Shown here piece by piece: positions 32,119 to 44,319 of a DNA stretch of 64,000 bases (its first letter is position 1; the number at the start of each line of letters is the position of its first letter). The position numbers and the translations under genes are program-made. This DNA is from Brachionus plicatilis. Lineage: Eukaryota; Rotifera; Eurotatoria; Ploima; Brachionidae. Where the stretch lies: NCBI GenBank assembly GCA_010279815.1, contig QEOQ01000602.1, positions 489,120 through 553,119 of the forward strand, read 5' to 3'. The notes beneath the pieces are model-generated. The model was not told where the DNA came from and did no database searches. It saw nothing but the letters and a program-made list of their open reading frames with translations.

Positions 32119-32786
32119 AATTCTTTTAAATTTAACTTTGAATTTTGATCTGATTTTTTTGATCCTAAACTTCAAGATGCCATCTCCGGAATTAATCTTA
32201 ACAAGCAAACCAAAAATAAAAGAGGTTGCATAGTTAAAGGAGGTTGCATAGTTAAAATCAACAGAATTCTGTTTTCTGATACTGCAATCAGGTACTAAAG
32301 AAGATAAAATCCAAAATTTAAAAGATGCAAAATAATGTCTTGAAAATTATGGACGACTTCTTTTGACTAATAAATATTATTTTAAATAATATTGTAAAAC
32401 TTTTTTTGGCATCAAAATTTTATAAAATAAAATGCGTAAAAATAGAATATAAAAATTTGACTTAAAATGTATAAATCATTAATTTAAAAGCAATCAATCT
32501 ATCTAAAAAATATCAAATTGATTTGTCATGCAGGTGGCAATTGAGTTTGTAAAAATTAAATTTCGAAATTTTATTTAAAAAAAAATATTATCAATAACTT
32601 TGACCAAGAGTTTAAGATGCTTGCGCTTTTCTTTTAATTCAATAATTTTAGAAAATTTTAATTAAAATCATGGTGATATAAAAATGCAGACTTAGTATTA
32701 AATTATGTTTTTATGTTTGTTTAATTCTTTTAAATTCAAACTGAAAATAATCCTTTCAAGATTAAGAATTTTATTTTTATATTGTA
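32119..32786. other. Shared upstream flank of U3
   Basis: Homologous to the flanks of U2, U4 and U5. 32148-32187 is the right end of the GGCATCTTGA palindromic element (gatcctaaacttcaagatgcc, then ATCTCCGGA), its left part lost by deletion compared with U4. Confidence 0.6.
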
Positions 32787-32880
32787 ACACTGGTTCTTGC
32801 AAACGTGAAACGTTGCGTTCCTAAAAAGGAACGGAATGGGGCCGGATTCTTAGATTCTATTCAATCCGGATTCTATTCAA
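32787..32880 (+). promoter_or_regulatory. GC-richer conserved block upstream of U3
   Basis: The same sequence as at 18297-18390, including the CGTTCCT/AGGAACG inverted repeat and duplicated GATTCTATTCAA, 371 bp before the start codon. Confidence 0.45.
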
Positions 32881-33250
32881 CTAATCCTACACGACTTTTA
32901 TTCTAAAGGGTTCATAACATTGTAGCTTTCTTAATTTTTATAAAATGATTGATGTCAGAATTTTAATTATTTTGATCAACTTTTCCATAAGAAGAAAACT
33001 TATTTAATCTTTATCTTTTAAAATAGGAATTTAAAGAAGAAATAAATTTTTAAACAATTTCAAAAAATTGCATTTATCAAATCTTCAATTTTAAAACAGG
33101 ATCTTATTCAAAAGTTATGATGAAAACAAAATTTGAACAAAATTATCAAAATTATAAGCCTAACTATTTAATTTTTTTTAAGATGCTTAGTAATCTAAAT
33201 AAATGTAGTTTAACTCACAAATTTTTAAATTAAATAGAATCTTCTACCAA

Positions 33251-34976
33251 ATGAGAGCAAATTTTATTATCTTTTATCAAATTTTTTCAATCTTGACCTT
33301 CAATTGTTATTGTGAAGTAGGAAGGATCCTTTTAGGACATTCAAGAAAATATAGTTTATCAAGTGGATTAGATGATCGTACAATTAATATTGGAAATACA
33401 AAAAGTGGAATTGTAAAAATGACTTTGGAAAATAATTCAAATTCGGTTTTCCATCTTGCAGCGCTAAAAAACGGCGACTTAGCAGGTTCGTATGTTGGTG
33501 GATCAATTAAAATTTGGAATACAAATGATGGAAGCGTTAAATTCACTCTAAATGAATATAATCATATTAATCATCAGGTTTTATATCTTGCAGTTTTATT
33601 AAATGGTGATTTGGTAAGTGGATCTAGAGGTGGATTAATACGAATCTGGAATACTAATGATGGAAGCGTTAAATTCACTATAGATGATTATAAGAGTTGG
33701 ATTTTAAGCCTTGCAGTTTTAAAAAATGGCGACTTAGCAAGTGGGTCTATTGATGGAAAAATTAAAATTTGGAATACAATTAATGGACAGTTAAAAAATA
33801 CTTTTATTCCTAATTCATTAGGGATTATGTCACTAGCAATACTTCAAAATGGTGACTTGGTTAGTGGATCTAGAGATGGAACAATTAAAATTTTGAATGC
33901 AAATGATGGAAGTTTAAGAATGAAATTAAATATTAGTTCAGAAATGGCTCAGTTTCTTATAGTGCTCAAAAATGGTGACTTAGCAAGTTGGTCTACTGAT
34001 GGAACAGTTAAAATTTGGGATACAACTGATGGAATTTTAAAAATGAATATAATTGCAACTTCTGAATGTGCGAGATGGTTCTGTCATATCCTTAGAGCGC
34101 TCAAAACACTCAAAAATGGTGACTTGGTAAGTGCAAATTATAATAAAATTAAAATTTGGAATACAAATGATGGAAGCTTAAAAAAGACCATAACAGACCC
34201 AGTTAAAACAAGATATATTAAAAGACTCGCAGTACTTTATAATGGTGATTTGGCTGTCGGATATGATGATGGTTCAATTAGAATTTTGAATATAAATTTA
34301 ATTTTTGGAGGTACAGAGAACAAGGAAAAGACAAAATCTGATACTCAAGATAATGAAGAAAAGTCTAACTCATCTTATTCCAAGGAATCAGAGAGCATCA
34401 TTGAAGGCGACAAAGGATGTGATTTTAATGATTTTTTAGTCAATAAAGACGATTGCAAAGGTAATCTTGATAGAAATTAATAAAAAGTAAAATAAAGTTG
34501 TACAAAAAGGATATTTTAATTGCAAGGATAATAAAGTAAAAAAAATGCAGTGTCCTGATAAAAAGCTATTTGATGAAAATTTTAAAACGTGTAAAGAATT
34601 TAAAGACGTAATTTGTGGGAATCGTTCTCTCAGTAATGAGGAAAAAGATGAAAAAGATTTGTGTAGCTCAAGACTAAACGGCTTTTATCCCAATATTGAG
34701 AATGGTTGTGCTGAATTTTTCAAGTGTGAAAATTCAAAAACAGTCAAGAAAAGCAATTGTCCCAATGGACTCAAGTTTAATGTGATTTCTATAAAATGTG
34801 ATTATGAAAAGAACATTCCACCACCTTGCGGCACCAAAATTGTCTCTAAGCATGCACATATAACAGAATTTAACTTCGCCATCTTGTTTAGTTTATTAAC
34901 GTTTATTATATGTCTCATAACCAGTCTTTTAGTCTTAATTTGCCTTATAGTCTTAACTTGTCAAAATCGAATTTGA
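33251..34976 (+). CDS. Secreted/membrane WD40 + tandem CBM14 protein, copy U3
   Basis: Join 33251-34460 and 34510-34976, 558 residues. Domain order is as in U1, with the full C-terminus (TCQNRI). Compared with its sisters, an in-frame 27-bp deletion in the first WD40 repeat changes SRKEK.L.ALN.GDLSSG to SRKYSLSSG, which should disturb the first propeller blade. Repeats 3-5 have their own sequence (NGDLVSGSRGGLIRIWN; NSLGIMSLAILQNGD). Repeat 7 (SECARWFCHILRAL) groups with U2, while the CBM14 region groups with U1 and U4, so the copy is mosaic. Both CBM14 domains keep six cysteines once the 49-bp intron is removed. Confidence 0.87.
34461..34509 (+). other. 49-bp phase-1 intron in U3
   Basis: GTAATCTTGATAG...ACAAAAAG; one base shorter than in U1 and U4, with the same splice phase. 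Confidence 0.85.
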
Positions 34977-35199
34977 TAATATAATATTTTATTACAAAAA
35001 ATAATTTTAAGTCATAATAAAAATAAAAAATTGTTTGGAAAAGATCTTGATTTGGAAAAGTTCACTTTTTTATCTTATGTTATCTTGAATTTTTTTTTAA
35101 GTAAATGCAATATTTAAACATACAGAACTGATTTTCTACGAAGAATTCGTAAAAAAAAAAAATAACAATTTTTTTCCCTTTAAAAACGTTAATTTAAAA

Positions 35200-35616
35200 T
35201 AGAGTTGTTTAAAAGTCACAAGTAACAAGTCAAGTGCAAGTCAGGACTTTGACTTTTTTCAAAAATTTTAATAATACAAGTCAGAATTTTTAATTATTTT
35301 AAGAATAGAATTAAAATATAAAAAAAATTATAAGTATTGAATTTTTTTATCCAGGAAAAAAGAAAATTATTTGTTTAAATTACTTTTTCAATCTAAATAT
35401 TGAAACATGTTTTTTTAAACAATTCACGGTATTTTCATAATATTTTTAAGTGAATTTATTAAAGAAAAAGAAAAAAATTAGTGCTTAAAAAATTTTTAGA
35501 AATAAATTAAACAAGAAAAAAATATTAAAAAATATGAAAAAAATATAAAAAATCAATTTTTAAAAAAATGTATTTTGACTTGTTAAGACTTTTTTCCTGA
35601 CTTTTATACAAGTCTG
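35200..35616. mobile_element. hAT-type MITE downstream of U3
   Basis: Ends TAGAGTTGTTTAAAAGTC and GACTTTTATACAAGTCTG are inverted; the 8-bp duplication ATTTAAAA lies at 35192-35199 and 35617-35624. AAGTCA repeats inside. Orthologous insertions are at 20662 (truncated) and 48399. Confidence 0.88.
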
Positions 35617-36128
35617 ATTTAAAATATCAATAATTATTATTTAATCCAAAATTTAATTTTGCTTTGTTTACACCGAAAAAAAAGCGTCTTCAAGACGCTT
35701 TTTTAAGACGGATATTAAATCGGATATAAAGTCACTTCTATTGTTTTTCTAATTCACTTTTTAAGAAGCATTTATAGATGGTTCTTGAAGGACTCTTTTT
35801 TTTTAGACAATATTTTAATTAAATCAAGGATTTCATTTTAAATATTGATTTTAATATTAAAAAGTTAATTTTTATACAAAAAATTTATTTGAAATATTAA
35901 AATTTTTTTTAAAAATAATATTTAGAATAAAAAAAAGAGAAATTAGTTTACAAAATGGTGAAATAAATGAAAAATTAATTATTAAATTCAATTTTGGTCA
36001 AAAATAACTATTTATTAAATTTAATAGAAAAAATTTCATCCTAAGGAGTTACTCTGGTACCTTGCTGTACTTTTGGACCTAGCTACGATTTTTATAAATA
36101 ACACTACACACTACACATCTTAAATAGA
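35617..36128. other. Downstream flank shared by U3 and U4
   Basis: Unrecognised AT-rich sequence repeated at 48993-49560. It contains a perfect hairpin, AAAAAAGCGTCTT-C-AAGACGCTTTTTT, at about 35682-35704, related to AAGACGC-containing ends at 40850 and 56283. Confidence 0.5.
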
Positions 36129-36809
36129 TGTTAAGTGAAGTTCAGTCAGAGTTGGTCAAAAGTCAAAGTCAAGTCTGGACTTAGACTTTAATTTTTTTTT
36201 ATTAAGTCAGGGTCAAAATTTTATTTATCTTTTTCTTTACATGGCGCTTTTTTGGGTTTATTTAGTACGCAGCTACAGTAGCTACCTAGAATGGCAAAAA
36301 ATCATATGATTGTGATCCTGACATGGATTGCCGTTCCAGATAGTTTTTTTGGCGGCCTAGCTCAATTCTAGATTATTAAATACGGTAAAGACTTAAAAGT
36401 GTAAAAAAAAGTGGACTTTGACTTTTAACGATTCTGACTTAATAGTTTTACTTTTGACCAATTCTGAGTTTAGTACAAAATAACAAAACAAAATGATAAG
36501 AAATTAATTAATTTTTTTTCTAAAAGTTTAAAATTAGCTTGATGAATGCTTCATGATCCAACACTCAAAGTTGAATATACTGTCAAAGTCTGTCAATAAT
36601 GTGCAAAATCTCTTCAAAATGCACTTCGCATGAACATATTGAAATCTAATTTCTGCTAAATTTGCAGAGTTTTGCAGACCTAAATAGCCGATGCAACTTT
36701 GAAAGTTGCACAATGTCGCAATCACGATACTTATTTTTAATTTAAAGAAAAATAAATTATTCAATTTTTTAAGTTCTTTTAACCATTTTCTACTGTGTTT
36801 CACAAAACC
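36129..36809. mobile_element. Palindromic GG-type MITE with a hAT MITE inserted in it (U3)
   Basis: The outer element ends TGTTAAGTGAAGTTCAGT and GTTTCACAAAACC, with the duplication TTAAATAGA at 36120-36128 and 36810-36818. A hAT-type MITE (36147-36466, CAGAGTTGG...CCAATTCTG) sits in the left arm with AGTTCAGT / AGTTTAGT flanks. The same nest is at 49561-50256 downstream of U4. Confidence 0.8.
36147..36466. mobile_element. hAT-type MITE nested in the palindromic element (U3)
   Basis: Inverted ends CAGAGTTGGTCAAAAGTC and GACTTTTGACCAATTCTG-like. The 8-bp duplication has one mismatch. The interior has a GC-richer patch (36240-36360). Confidence 0.75.
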
Positions 36810-37045
36810 TTAAATAGATATATTTGTCAAATTAACGATTTGTTTCGTGTTTAAAATTTTTTAAATAAAAAAGAAACATTAAATTATATAGTTTAAATCA
36901 TATTAAAATTATTTAGAGGTTAATAAAAATTTTAAAATATGTTAAAAACTAATATTAATAACAATAATTTCGAACTATTTGAAAAGGACAAAATATATAG
37001 TATTTTTCGTTATCTAAAAATTTTGTTAAAAACGGGAAAAGTCCT

Positions 37046-37542
37046 TTGACAACCAAAAATCTGCTTTTCATAACCAAAAAACTGGTTTTAACACACAAAA
37101 AAAAATTCTAGACTAGAACTACTTTAATTTTAATAAAATAAAATTTATTTTATTTTATTTTATTCCATTTTAATATACACACAAAAAAATTTGTCATTAC
37201 ATACTAAAAAAAATGAATTAATAATCTAATTTTGTCTAATTTTGGCGGTCTTCCTCTTTTAAATTTAATTTCTTTTGTATCTGGTGTAATATCATTATTA
37301 ATTTTAACTAATTTTTTTGAAGGCGGTCTTTCTCTTTTACGTTTGCCTTCTTTGGCATCTGAGCCTTTTTTATCATTATTAATTCTATTTGAAACTCTTT
37401 CAGTGCCTTTTTTCGATTTTATTTTTTTCTTATGATGCAATTCAAGCGCTTTCGGTTTCTTTCGAGGTCGACTTACTTTTGGCTTTTCAACATCACTCTC
37501 ATCTTCATCATTGTTATCTTCATTTTCAGTGCTCCAATGCAT
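37046..37542 (-). mobile_element. MULE-B 3' end with AT-hook ORF (U3)
   Basis: The terminal repeat TTGACAACCAAAAATCTGC at 37046 is inverted relative to 14917 and 56227. The ORF 37542-37204 (112 codons) runs through acidic MHWSTENEDNNDEDES, SRPRKKP and two GRPP AT-hooks (KRERPPSKK, KRGRPPKLDK), the C-terminal tail of the MULE-B transposase. The upstream coding parts are replaced by a LINE fragment and the pogo element. Confidence 0.7.
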
Positions 37543-37699
37543 ATTTTTCTTTCTAAAACGATTTCTAACTGTTTAAAATTTAAGATTTTTCTTCTTCATT
37601 CCAAATCGTTCAATCTTGTCCAAAATACAAGCAGCTATTTAATTTTTTAACATACCCTTGTCCAAAAATCTTTAACATCTACAACATTTTTGAGTTTTA

Positions 37700-38035
37700 T
37701 TTATAGTAAATCTAGAGGGATCAGTTGGTTGTCTATTTGTAATTTTAGTTTGTATTTGGATTCATAGTTTGCACGATGACCAGCAGTTGTAAAGACGGAC
37801 TGGAATGTTTAGTTTGTGTTTATACGAAGGCCCCATTGGCTACAGAAGGTTTGGATGCAGTGAATAGTGTGATTTAACTTCTGTTCAATTAATCGTAGTG
37901 ATCTATTCGAATACCAAATGCACAGATCGTCCGCGAAAAGAGCTATTTGAATATCGTTTGGTATAATTATTGTTATATCGCTGAAAAATAACGAAAAAAG
38001 AGTTGGTGAAAGACAGCTGCCTGCATTATGCATTA
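37700..38035 (-). mobile_element. LINE reverse transcriptase fragment
   Basis: ORF 38033-37809 gives GSCLSPTLFSLFFSDI and QIALFADDLCIWYS, followed by QKLNHTIHCIQTFCSQWGL, the RT palm with an intact FADD. It starts inside the conserved GVPQGS motif, so the 5' side is cut by the junction with the pogo element. A different LINE family from the one at 26345-31395. Confidence 0.82.
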
Positions 38036-40170
38036 AAATGGCATATTTTTTATATAGAGCACTGGTTAAAATTTTTCATTTAAAACATGTGTTTAATCTC
38101 GAAAATCCAGCTTTTTGGAGTATTCAAATGCCTCTCTTATGACATGTCACAAAACATGAGAAAATTTTCTTGACCATAATGTTAAAACATATTTGCAATA
38201 AAATTTAGGAATGAGTCTTAGCTAAACTCTTTCATTTTAATCATGTTTAATTTAAGCTGATTAAACTTTACTTTTGTCAAATTAGTAAAAATATTTCTAT
38301 TAAAATTAATCTAAACACTTAATCTTTTAATATATGATTAAGCGTTTTAAAACACTGGATTTAATTTTAAGATAGAAAAAATATACTAAAATCTTTAAAC
38401 TTTGAAATGTTTGCTAAAATCTGTACTTCTAATTCAGTTTGTTTTATTTAATAATCCATATAATTTAGACATAGCTTTTCTGTAATTTATTATTAGGATA
38501 GTGAAGCAGAGCTTTTGATATGCGAGTAACGAAACGTTAAAAAATATTTTTATATGTGCTGTAATTGGATTTTTATCCAATAGATGCTAGTTTTTTTGCG
38601 AATCATTCGAATCTTATCCAGTAGTTCTGCTTACTTTCCCCTCAAATCAAATTGATTCAGTCCAAAACCGAACGGTCTTGTTTGGTTTTAAAGCTCGTTC
38701 TTCGCAATAATATGCAAAATGTGCAAGTTTTAATAAATAGAAAAGTGATTGGATAAAATCTATTGAACACGTTAATAAATGTCGCAGATTACATGTTAAG
38801 AATAAAAATAAGCTTTATTTTTCTTAACCATCACTTAAAATTGTTTTTTGGGTTTAGTTAGAAAAGACAATGGATAGTGTTCTTGTAAATAATCGCCAAT
38901 CTTTTAATTTAGAATCTAAAAGATCGGCAATTAAGTTAAATCACTATGATTTAACAAAAAGTAAAAGAAAAACGGCTAACAACTTACAGATTTCACGGAG
39001 TGGTCTAATAAGCTAGCTTAAAAGTCGCGATACAATCTTTGATAAAAGTCAAAAAGTGAATTGCCCGAAAATTTTGAACGATTGTAGACAAAAAAAATTG
39101 ATCATTTTGAGAACGAAATTCGTCTTTTTGGGTAGTTTTATTCGATGAGCAATGATCAAGTAGCGGTGACTTGTTTCCAATTACAATAGAAAATGCTCGA
39201 CATATTAAGAAATAACATGAAATTTTTTGTTTATGAATAACGTTTGAAATCAAAGTATATAAATTAATTTTTAATTATTATTAGATAATCTTATTTTAAG
39301 AAAATTAGATTAAAACAACTTTCCTCTTTTTAAACGAACATTTATTTTCAAACATCAATCAGCTAATTATTTAGCATGATCATTGGTCATAATATTTCTT
39401 GTTAAATATGTCTCTAAATAAATAGAGTGAAATCCATATGAATTAATTAAAGAATATCCACTTGAACAAACTAATCAAAAAATATTCACTGCATCTTACG
39501 GATGGCTAAGGAAATTTATTAAAAAGGAATATCTTAGTGAGGAGGCGTCTATCAGCCTCAGGAAGAGGGTTTCCAAAAAAGTGCCAAAATATTGTTCATG
39601 TTTATTTGCGGGAAGTTAATTCTCTGATAGATCAAGATAAAATTTACACCAAGCCAGATTTTTAATTTTGATGAATCATCGTTTTATATGTGCTCTCCAA
39701 GGAACTATACTGTAGATCACCGAGGCAACGAATAATCTTACAGTAAAACATGTGGCAAAGAAAAAGTGAGGCTCTCCTGTTTAATATGTAGCTCAGCAGA
39801 TGGAAAAAAGCTATCTATTTTGAGTGTAGTCCCGAGAAAAAACAAATTCCTGATTTTGAACAGAATGAAAATATGATAATTATTTATGATTCTAATGGTA
39901 AGACATTTTTTGCCACTATAAAGAATTATAAAATTCATTTTAAAACCAAATACAAACTTCACTGGAATGATTGGTTTCTAAATGATGAAAAAATGTTTAC
40001 TGAATCATGTTAACATAGCTGGGCCTGGATACGAAAAAACGACCAAATGGATCACATTCTGATGGCTTGACTTAAATCCACAATACATTTCTCAATCATT
40101 TAGATATTGCAGAACTGGCGAAACAAATCCAGATGAATTTGTGTCAAAACTTTTGACACAAAATCCATAT
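38036..40170 (+). mobile_element. pogo-like transposon, truncated copy (U3)
   Basis: Matches 51430-54030 of the intact element. The left terminus is lost to the LINE fragment. The right side ends where the 3' coding part is deleted, with a piece of MULE-B (cttttgacacaaaatccatat) next to it. About 370 bp at 38420-38790 are unique to this copy. Confidence 0.75.
38870..40170 (+). pseudogene. pogo-like DDE transposase, broken (U3 copy)
   Basis: The N-terminal ORF from 38870 (MDSVLVNNRQ..., NHYDLTKSKRKTANNLQISR) is a CENP-B/pogo-type helix-turn-helix. The catalytic part starts NFDESSFYMCSPRNYTVDH, with the first aspartate, then KTCGKEKVRLSCLICSSADGKKL, as in Tigger/pogo DDE_1 enzymes. Many stops and frameshifts, and the C-terminus is missing. 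Confidence 0.75.
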
Positions 40171-40869
40171 TTTTGACATATTTAAGAGATTGTTCCAAAG
40201 ACAATAATCTTGAAAACAAAGTAACTTTATAATATTTAAAAAGATGTCGCTTTTAAATATTAAAAGTAAATTGTTAAAATTTTATTTATTTGTTTAAATT
40301 TTTAATATAAATAAATGTACGAGCCAGCTACCAAAGCATATATATAATATATATTCTACTTACTGGCAAGTGAAATAAGACTGTCTTTTATTTATCCTTG
40401 CTTGTGTCATCCATTTATTGGCGTGACAATTAATTAGATTAATGATTTATTCAAAAGCATTTTTATAATTTTTTCAAATACTTATAAATATAAAATAAAT
40501 GACATGTCAAAAGGTCAAAGCCATTTGCGGCTCGTCAAAAAATTAAAAACATTCATTTAAGAGAATAAGAATTTAAGAAAAATAATGTTGAACTTTTGAA
40601 TTCAAACGAAATTAAAATAATATAAAATTTCAAAACATATGTAATAATTTTGAAAATAAAAACTATCGGTTAATATTCCAGGATAATTTTTTTTCTTCTT
40701 ATTTGTTTTTAAAAGGAGGAACTTATTTTGTATTTAAATTTTTAAAAAAATTCTCTCTTTTTTTTTTGTATAATTAAGTCGCTTGTTACTCAGAAAAAAT
40801 TGGAGTTACTTTTTTTTTTTAAAAAGTCACTTTTTTTATTGCTAAGACGCTTTTTTTCCAGTGTAATTA
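40171..40869. other. Transposon remnants
   Basis: 40180-40440 repeats the 3' UTR-like sequence that follows the pogo transposase at 54780-55030. 40780-40866 ends with an inverted terminal-type sequence (aagacgctttttttccagtg) also seen at 56280. No gene. Confidence 0.5.
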
Positions 40870-41095
40870 CAGTATCAATAGTAAAATGAATAAAAGAAAA
40901 CTTTAAGCGAAAGATAAAAGCTACATGCCCATCTTACAAAGAAAACATTATTCTAGAGAGTAAAAAAAATCTAAAATTAATATATAGCAGCATGAACAGA
41001 AAAAACTCAAAGATAAAATCAGATCTTTTACTAACTCAAAAGAGAATCTTATTGTAGACAACAATCATTACAAACTTGATTGTCTAGATCTTTTA
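40870..41095 (+). mobile_element. LINE fragment (same family as 56300-57890)
   Basis: Nearly identical to 56315-56525: frames include SKENLIVDNNHYKL, typical of the region before RT in Jockey/CR1 elements. Both ends are truncated. Confidence 0.6.
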
Positions 41096-42791
41096 AGATG
41101 ACCGACTGATTTGATCGTCCATATCTAAATGGAATGCTCTAATGTGGACAATCAATCATGGTCATTTTTGCTCTAGGTGGTTGTGCAACTTAGTGAGATT
41201 GATGAGATTTATTATCACTGGTGTTTTTTTTCTATCAAGATTTTCATCACCTTAATCAAGTATGATCTAAATATTGACTCTTGTACACGCTCGACTAGCT
41301 CATTGCTGACTTTAGTTGCTAATGATCCATTACAACTCTAATGCTTTTTGTTATCATTACTTAACACCTGTTCGTGTCCAATCATTGATCTCATTGTTAA
41401 ATCATCATTGATAATTAAAAAAAAAAAAGTTTTTTTATTCTATTTTAAAGGATTAATTTTAGATTGATCATTTTTTAAATGAAAAATTATTTATCAAATT
41501 TAAAAAAAAATGATAAAAATTAATTTATCAGCACACTCTCTTGATTTAAATATATTTTTTTCTACACACCAGTTTAAAGTCTTTTTTTTAATTTTAAAAG
41601 ATATTTTTTTTTTCAATGTTATTTCGAAGGATTAATTTTTCTATTTCATGATTTTAATTACAAAATTTGAAAATACAAAATGAGCAAATAGTTTTGATCA
41701 TCATTTTGAAAGAATAGATTAATTGTATTGATCATTTAACAAGCTTTTTAAATAAAAAGATATTTTTCAATTTTTATTTATCAAATTTTAAAAATATTTA
41801 CATTCATATTTGAAAAAAATGGAATAGTGGAATCTATAAAATTTTGTCTAAACAAAGAGTACTCGAAAGAAACAAGAATAATAAAGACAATAGTTATAAT
41901 AAAGAGAGAGATTTTAAACAGTTATTAAATTTTTTTTTGAATTCGGAACCGTGGTGTCCCAACAAAGTAATTGTTTAAATTTTTATTGATTTAATCCGTA
42001 AAGCTCGAATTAGGCTTTTAGGGGACTGACTGGATAGAGATAATTGATTCACCACAAACAAAAAACTTTTACCCACAAATATCAAACTTTTAAACACACA
42101 AAAATTTTGTTATGAACAAAAAAAAATTACCAAATTAATAAAATATTCTACATCATCCTTTTTTTTCATTATAAAATTGTGGTTTTGGCGATTAAAATGT
42201 TATATTAAAAATCTAGTTAACTATTTTTGCATTTGTAACATCTTGTTCTTGAGGTTTATCAATTAACTCAGCAGATGAATTCTTATCTTGGAGATCAATC
42301 ATTTTTTTTAAATGATTTAATATTAAAAAAGTAATTTTTTTTTCAAAAATGAATTTTGTTTGCAAGAAGTGATTTTGTTTCAAAAAAGTATTTTTAGAAA
42401 AGTGAGATTTTTAACTAGAAAAATTTTTTTTTTGAATGATTCAAAAATTTCAACAAAATGAATATTTCGCAAAATTTGTGTTGAAAAATTTTTGCGTGTG
42501 GGTTACAGTTTTTTTATTGTCGGTACTAGATAGACCCTTTTAAATTAAAAATGGATTATAAGTTAAAAAATTTATTAAATTAAACCCCAGATAAAAAAAT
42601 AATAAAATGTCTCAGTCAGTCTGGAGAGCTATACCAGTGCCTTGGAGATAAATTCGTTAATAATGAATTTCTCTTATATTCATTCTTATTATTTATACTA
42701 TCCAATTTAAAGTATTTAAATCAAAAGCATGTGATTTTAAAATAATCCCTATTAAATAATGCAAACTTTTTCATTAAGGAAAAAAAAAAAA
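41096..42791. other. Unrecognised sequence up to the first gap
   Basis: AT-rich; no frame, repeat ends or family similarity that I can support. A less A+T-rich patch at 41100-41400 is not open in any frame for long. Confidence 0.5.
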
Positions 42792-43655
42792 NNNNNNNNN
42801 NNNNNNNNNNNNNNNNNNNNNNNNNNNNNNNNNNNNNNNNNNNNNNNNNNNNNNNNNNNNNNNNNNNNNNNNNNNNNNNNNNNNNNNNNNNNNNNNNNNN
42901 NNNNNNNNNNNNNNNNNNNNNNNNNNNNNNNNNNNNNNNNNNNNNNNNNNNNNNNNNNNNNNNNNNNNNNNNNNNNNNNNNNNNNNNNNNNNNNNNNNNN
43001 NNNNNNNNNNNNNNNNNNNNNNNNNNNNNNNNNNNNNNNNNNNNNNNNNNNNNNNNNNNNNNNNNNNNNNNNNNNNNNNNNNNNNNNNNNNNNNNNNNNN
43101 NNNNNNNNNNNNNNNNNNNNNNNNNNNNNNNNNNNNNNNNNNNNNNNNNNNNNNNNNNNNNNNNNNNNNNNNNNNNNNNNNNNNNNNNNNNNNNNNNNNN
43201 NNNNNNNNNNNNNNNNNNNNNNNNNNNNNNNNNNNNNNNNNNNNNNNNNNNNNNNNNNNNNNNNNNNNNNNNNNNNNNNNNNNNNNNNNNNNNNNNNNNN
43301 NNNNNNNNNNNNNNNNNNNNNNNNNNNNNNNNNNNNNNNNNNNNNNNNNNNNNNNNNNNNNNNNNNNNNNNNNNNNNNNNNNNNNNNNNNNNNNNNNNNN
43401 NNNNNNNNNNNNNNNNNNNNNNNNNNNNNNNNNNNNNNNNNNNNNNNNNNNNNNNNNNNNNNNNNNNNNNNNNNNNNNNNNNNNNNNNNNNNNNNNNNNN
43501 NNNNNNNNNNNNNNNNNNNNNNNNNNNNNNNNNNNNNNNNNNNNNNNNNNNNNNNNNNNNNNNNNNNNNNNNNNNNNNNNNNNNNNNNNNNNNNNNNNNN
43601 NNNNNNNNNNNNNNNNNNNNNNNNNNNNNNNNNNNNNNNNNNNNNNNNNNNNNNN
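42792..43655. other. Assembly gap (864 N)
   Basis: A run of N. It lies just left of a MULE-A right end (43755-43830) and the sequence after it (TTCTGAAGGAGCTCTAGCTCG) resembles the inside of the 7226-7820 element, so the missing piece is probably repeat. Confidence 0.95.
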
Positions 43656-44319
43656 TTATTCTGAAGGAGCTCTAGCTCGGTACAGAAAACAAATAAATAA
43701 AATAATAATTAATTAATCAGCTGAACTGAACAACGAATTAGAAAAAAATAATTTTTTTTACTCTGGGTAGAAAATGACCCATTATCGTCTTCAGCGTTAT
43801 TTTTTCTATTTCCGACGGATAAGGGTTAATGCTTTTTTTGCAGCTAATTTAGCTGCATCGGACGATTCTACTGCAACCAAAGCCATTTCTTTGTAAAATC
43901 TGCCTTTTCTTTTAATGTTTTTAAATCTTAATAAAAATTATAAAAACTTATAAATTATTATGGTGAGTTGAATTTTTTTTGTTTTTTTTATTTCATTCAA
44001 TATTAACATAATTTAAAAATTTTATATTCAAGAATGAAAAATATTTGTAATTTCAGCAAAAATAATTTTATGTGATCAAAAAAAAAAAATTTTGGTGATC
44101 AATTTTTGATCACACAGAGTACACTTAATATTTTGGTGATCAAAATGATCACATTCAGGACATGACCCAATTCTTTTAAAATTAACTTTGAATTTTCAGC
44201 ATCTCTGGCTAAATTCATAATTTTTAACTGTAAAATAAGTAAAAATTTGAGTATTTAATTGTAAAATCTTTTAATCATTTTGATACATATGTGCTTCTGG
44301 TTTTAAGCAAATCTCCGGA
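43656..44319. mobile_element. MULE-A right end and right half of a GGGTCATGTC MITE (U4)
   Basis: 43755-43830 matches the right terminal repeat of MULE-A at 31785-31863. 43855-44168 matches the right half of the palindromic MITE, ending GGACATGACCC. The arrangement is the same as upstream of U3. Confidence 0.65.

Noticed and set aside
42759..43664. ORF spanning the N run
   Set aside because: Created by translating ambiguous bases; the same applies to frames at 63024-63692.
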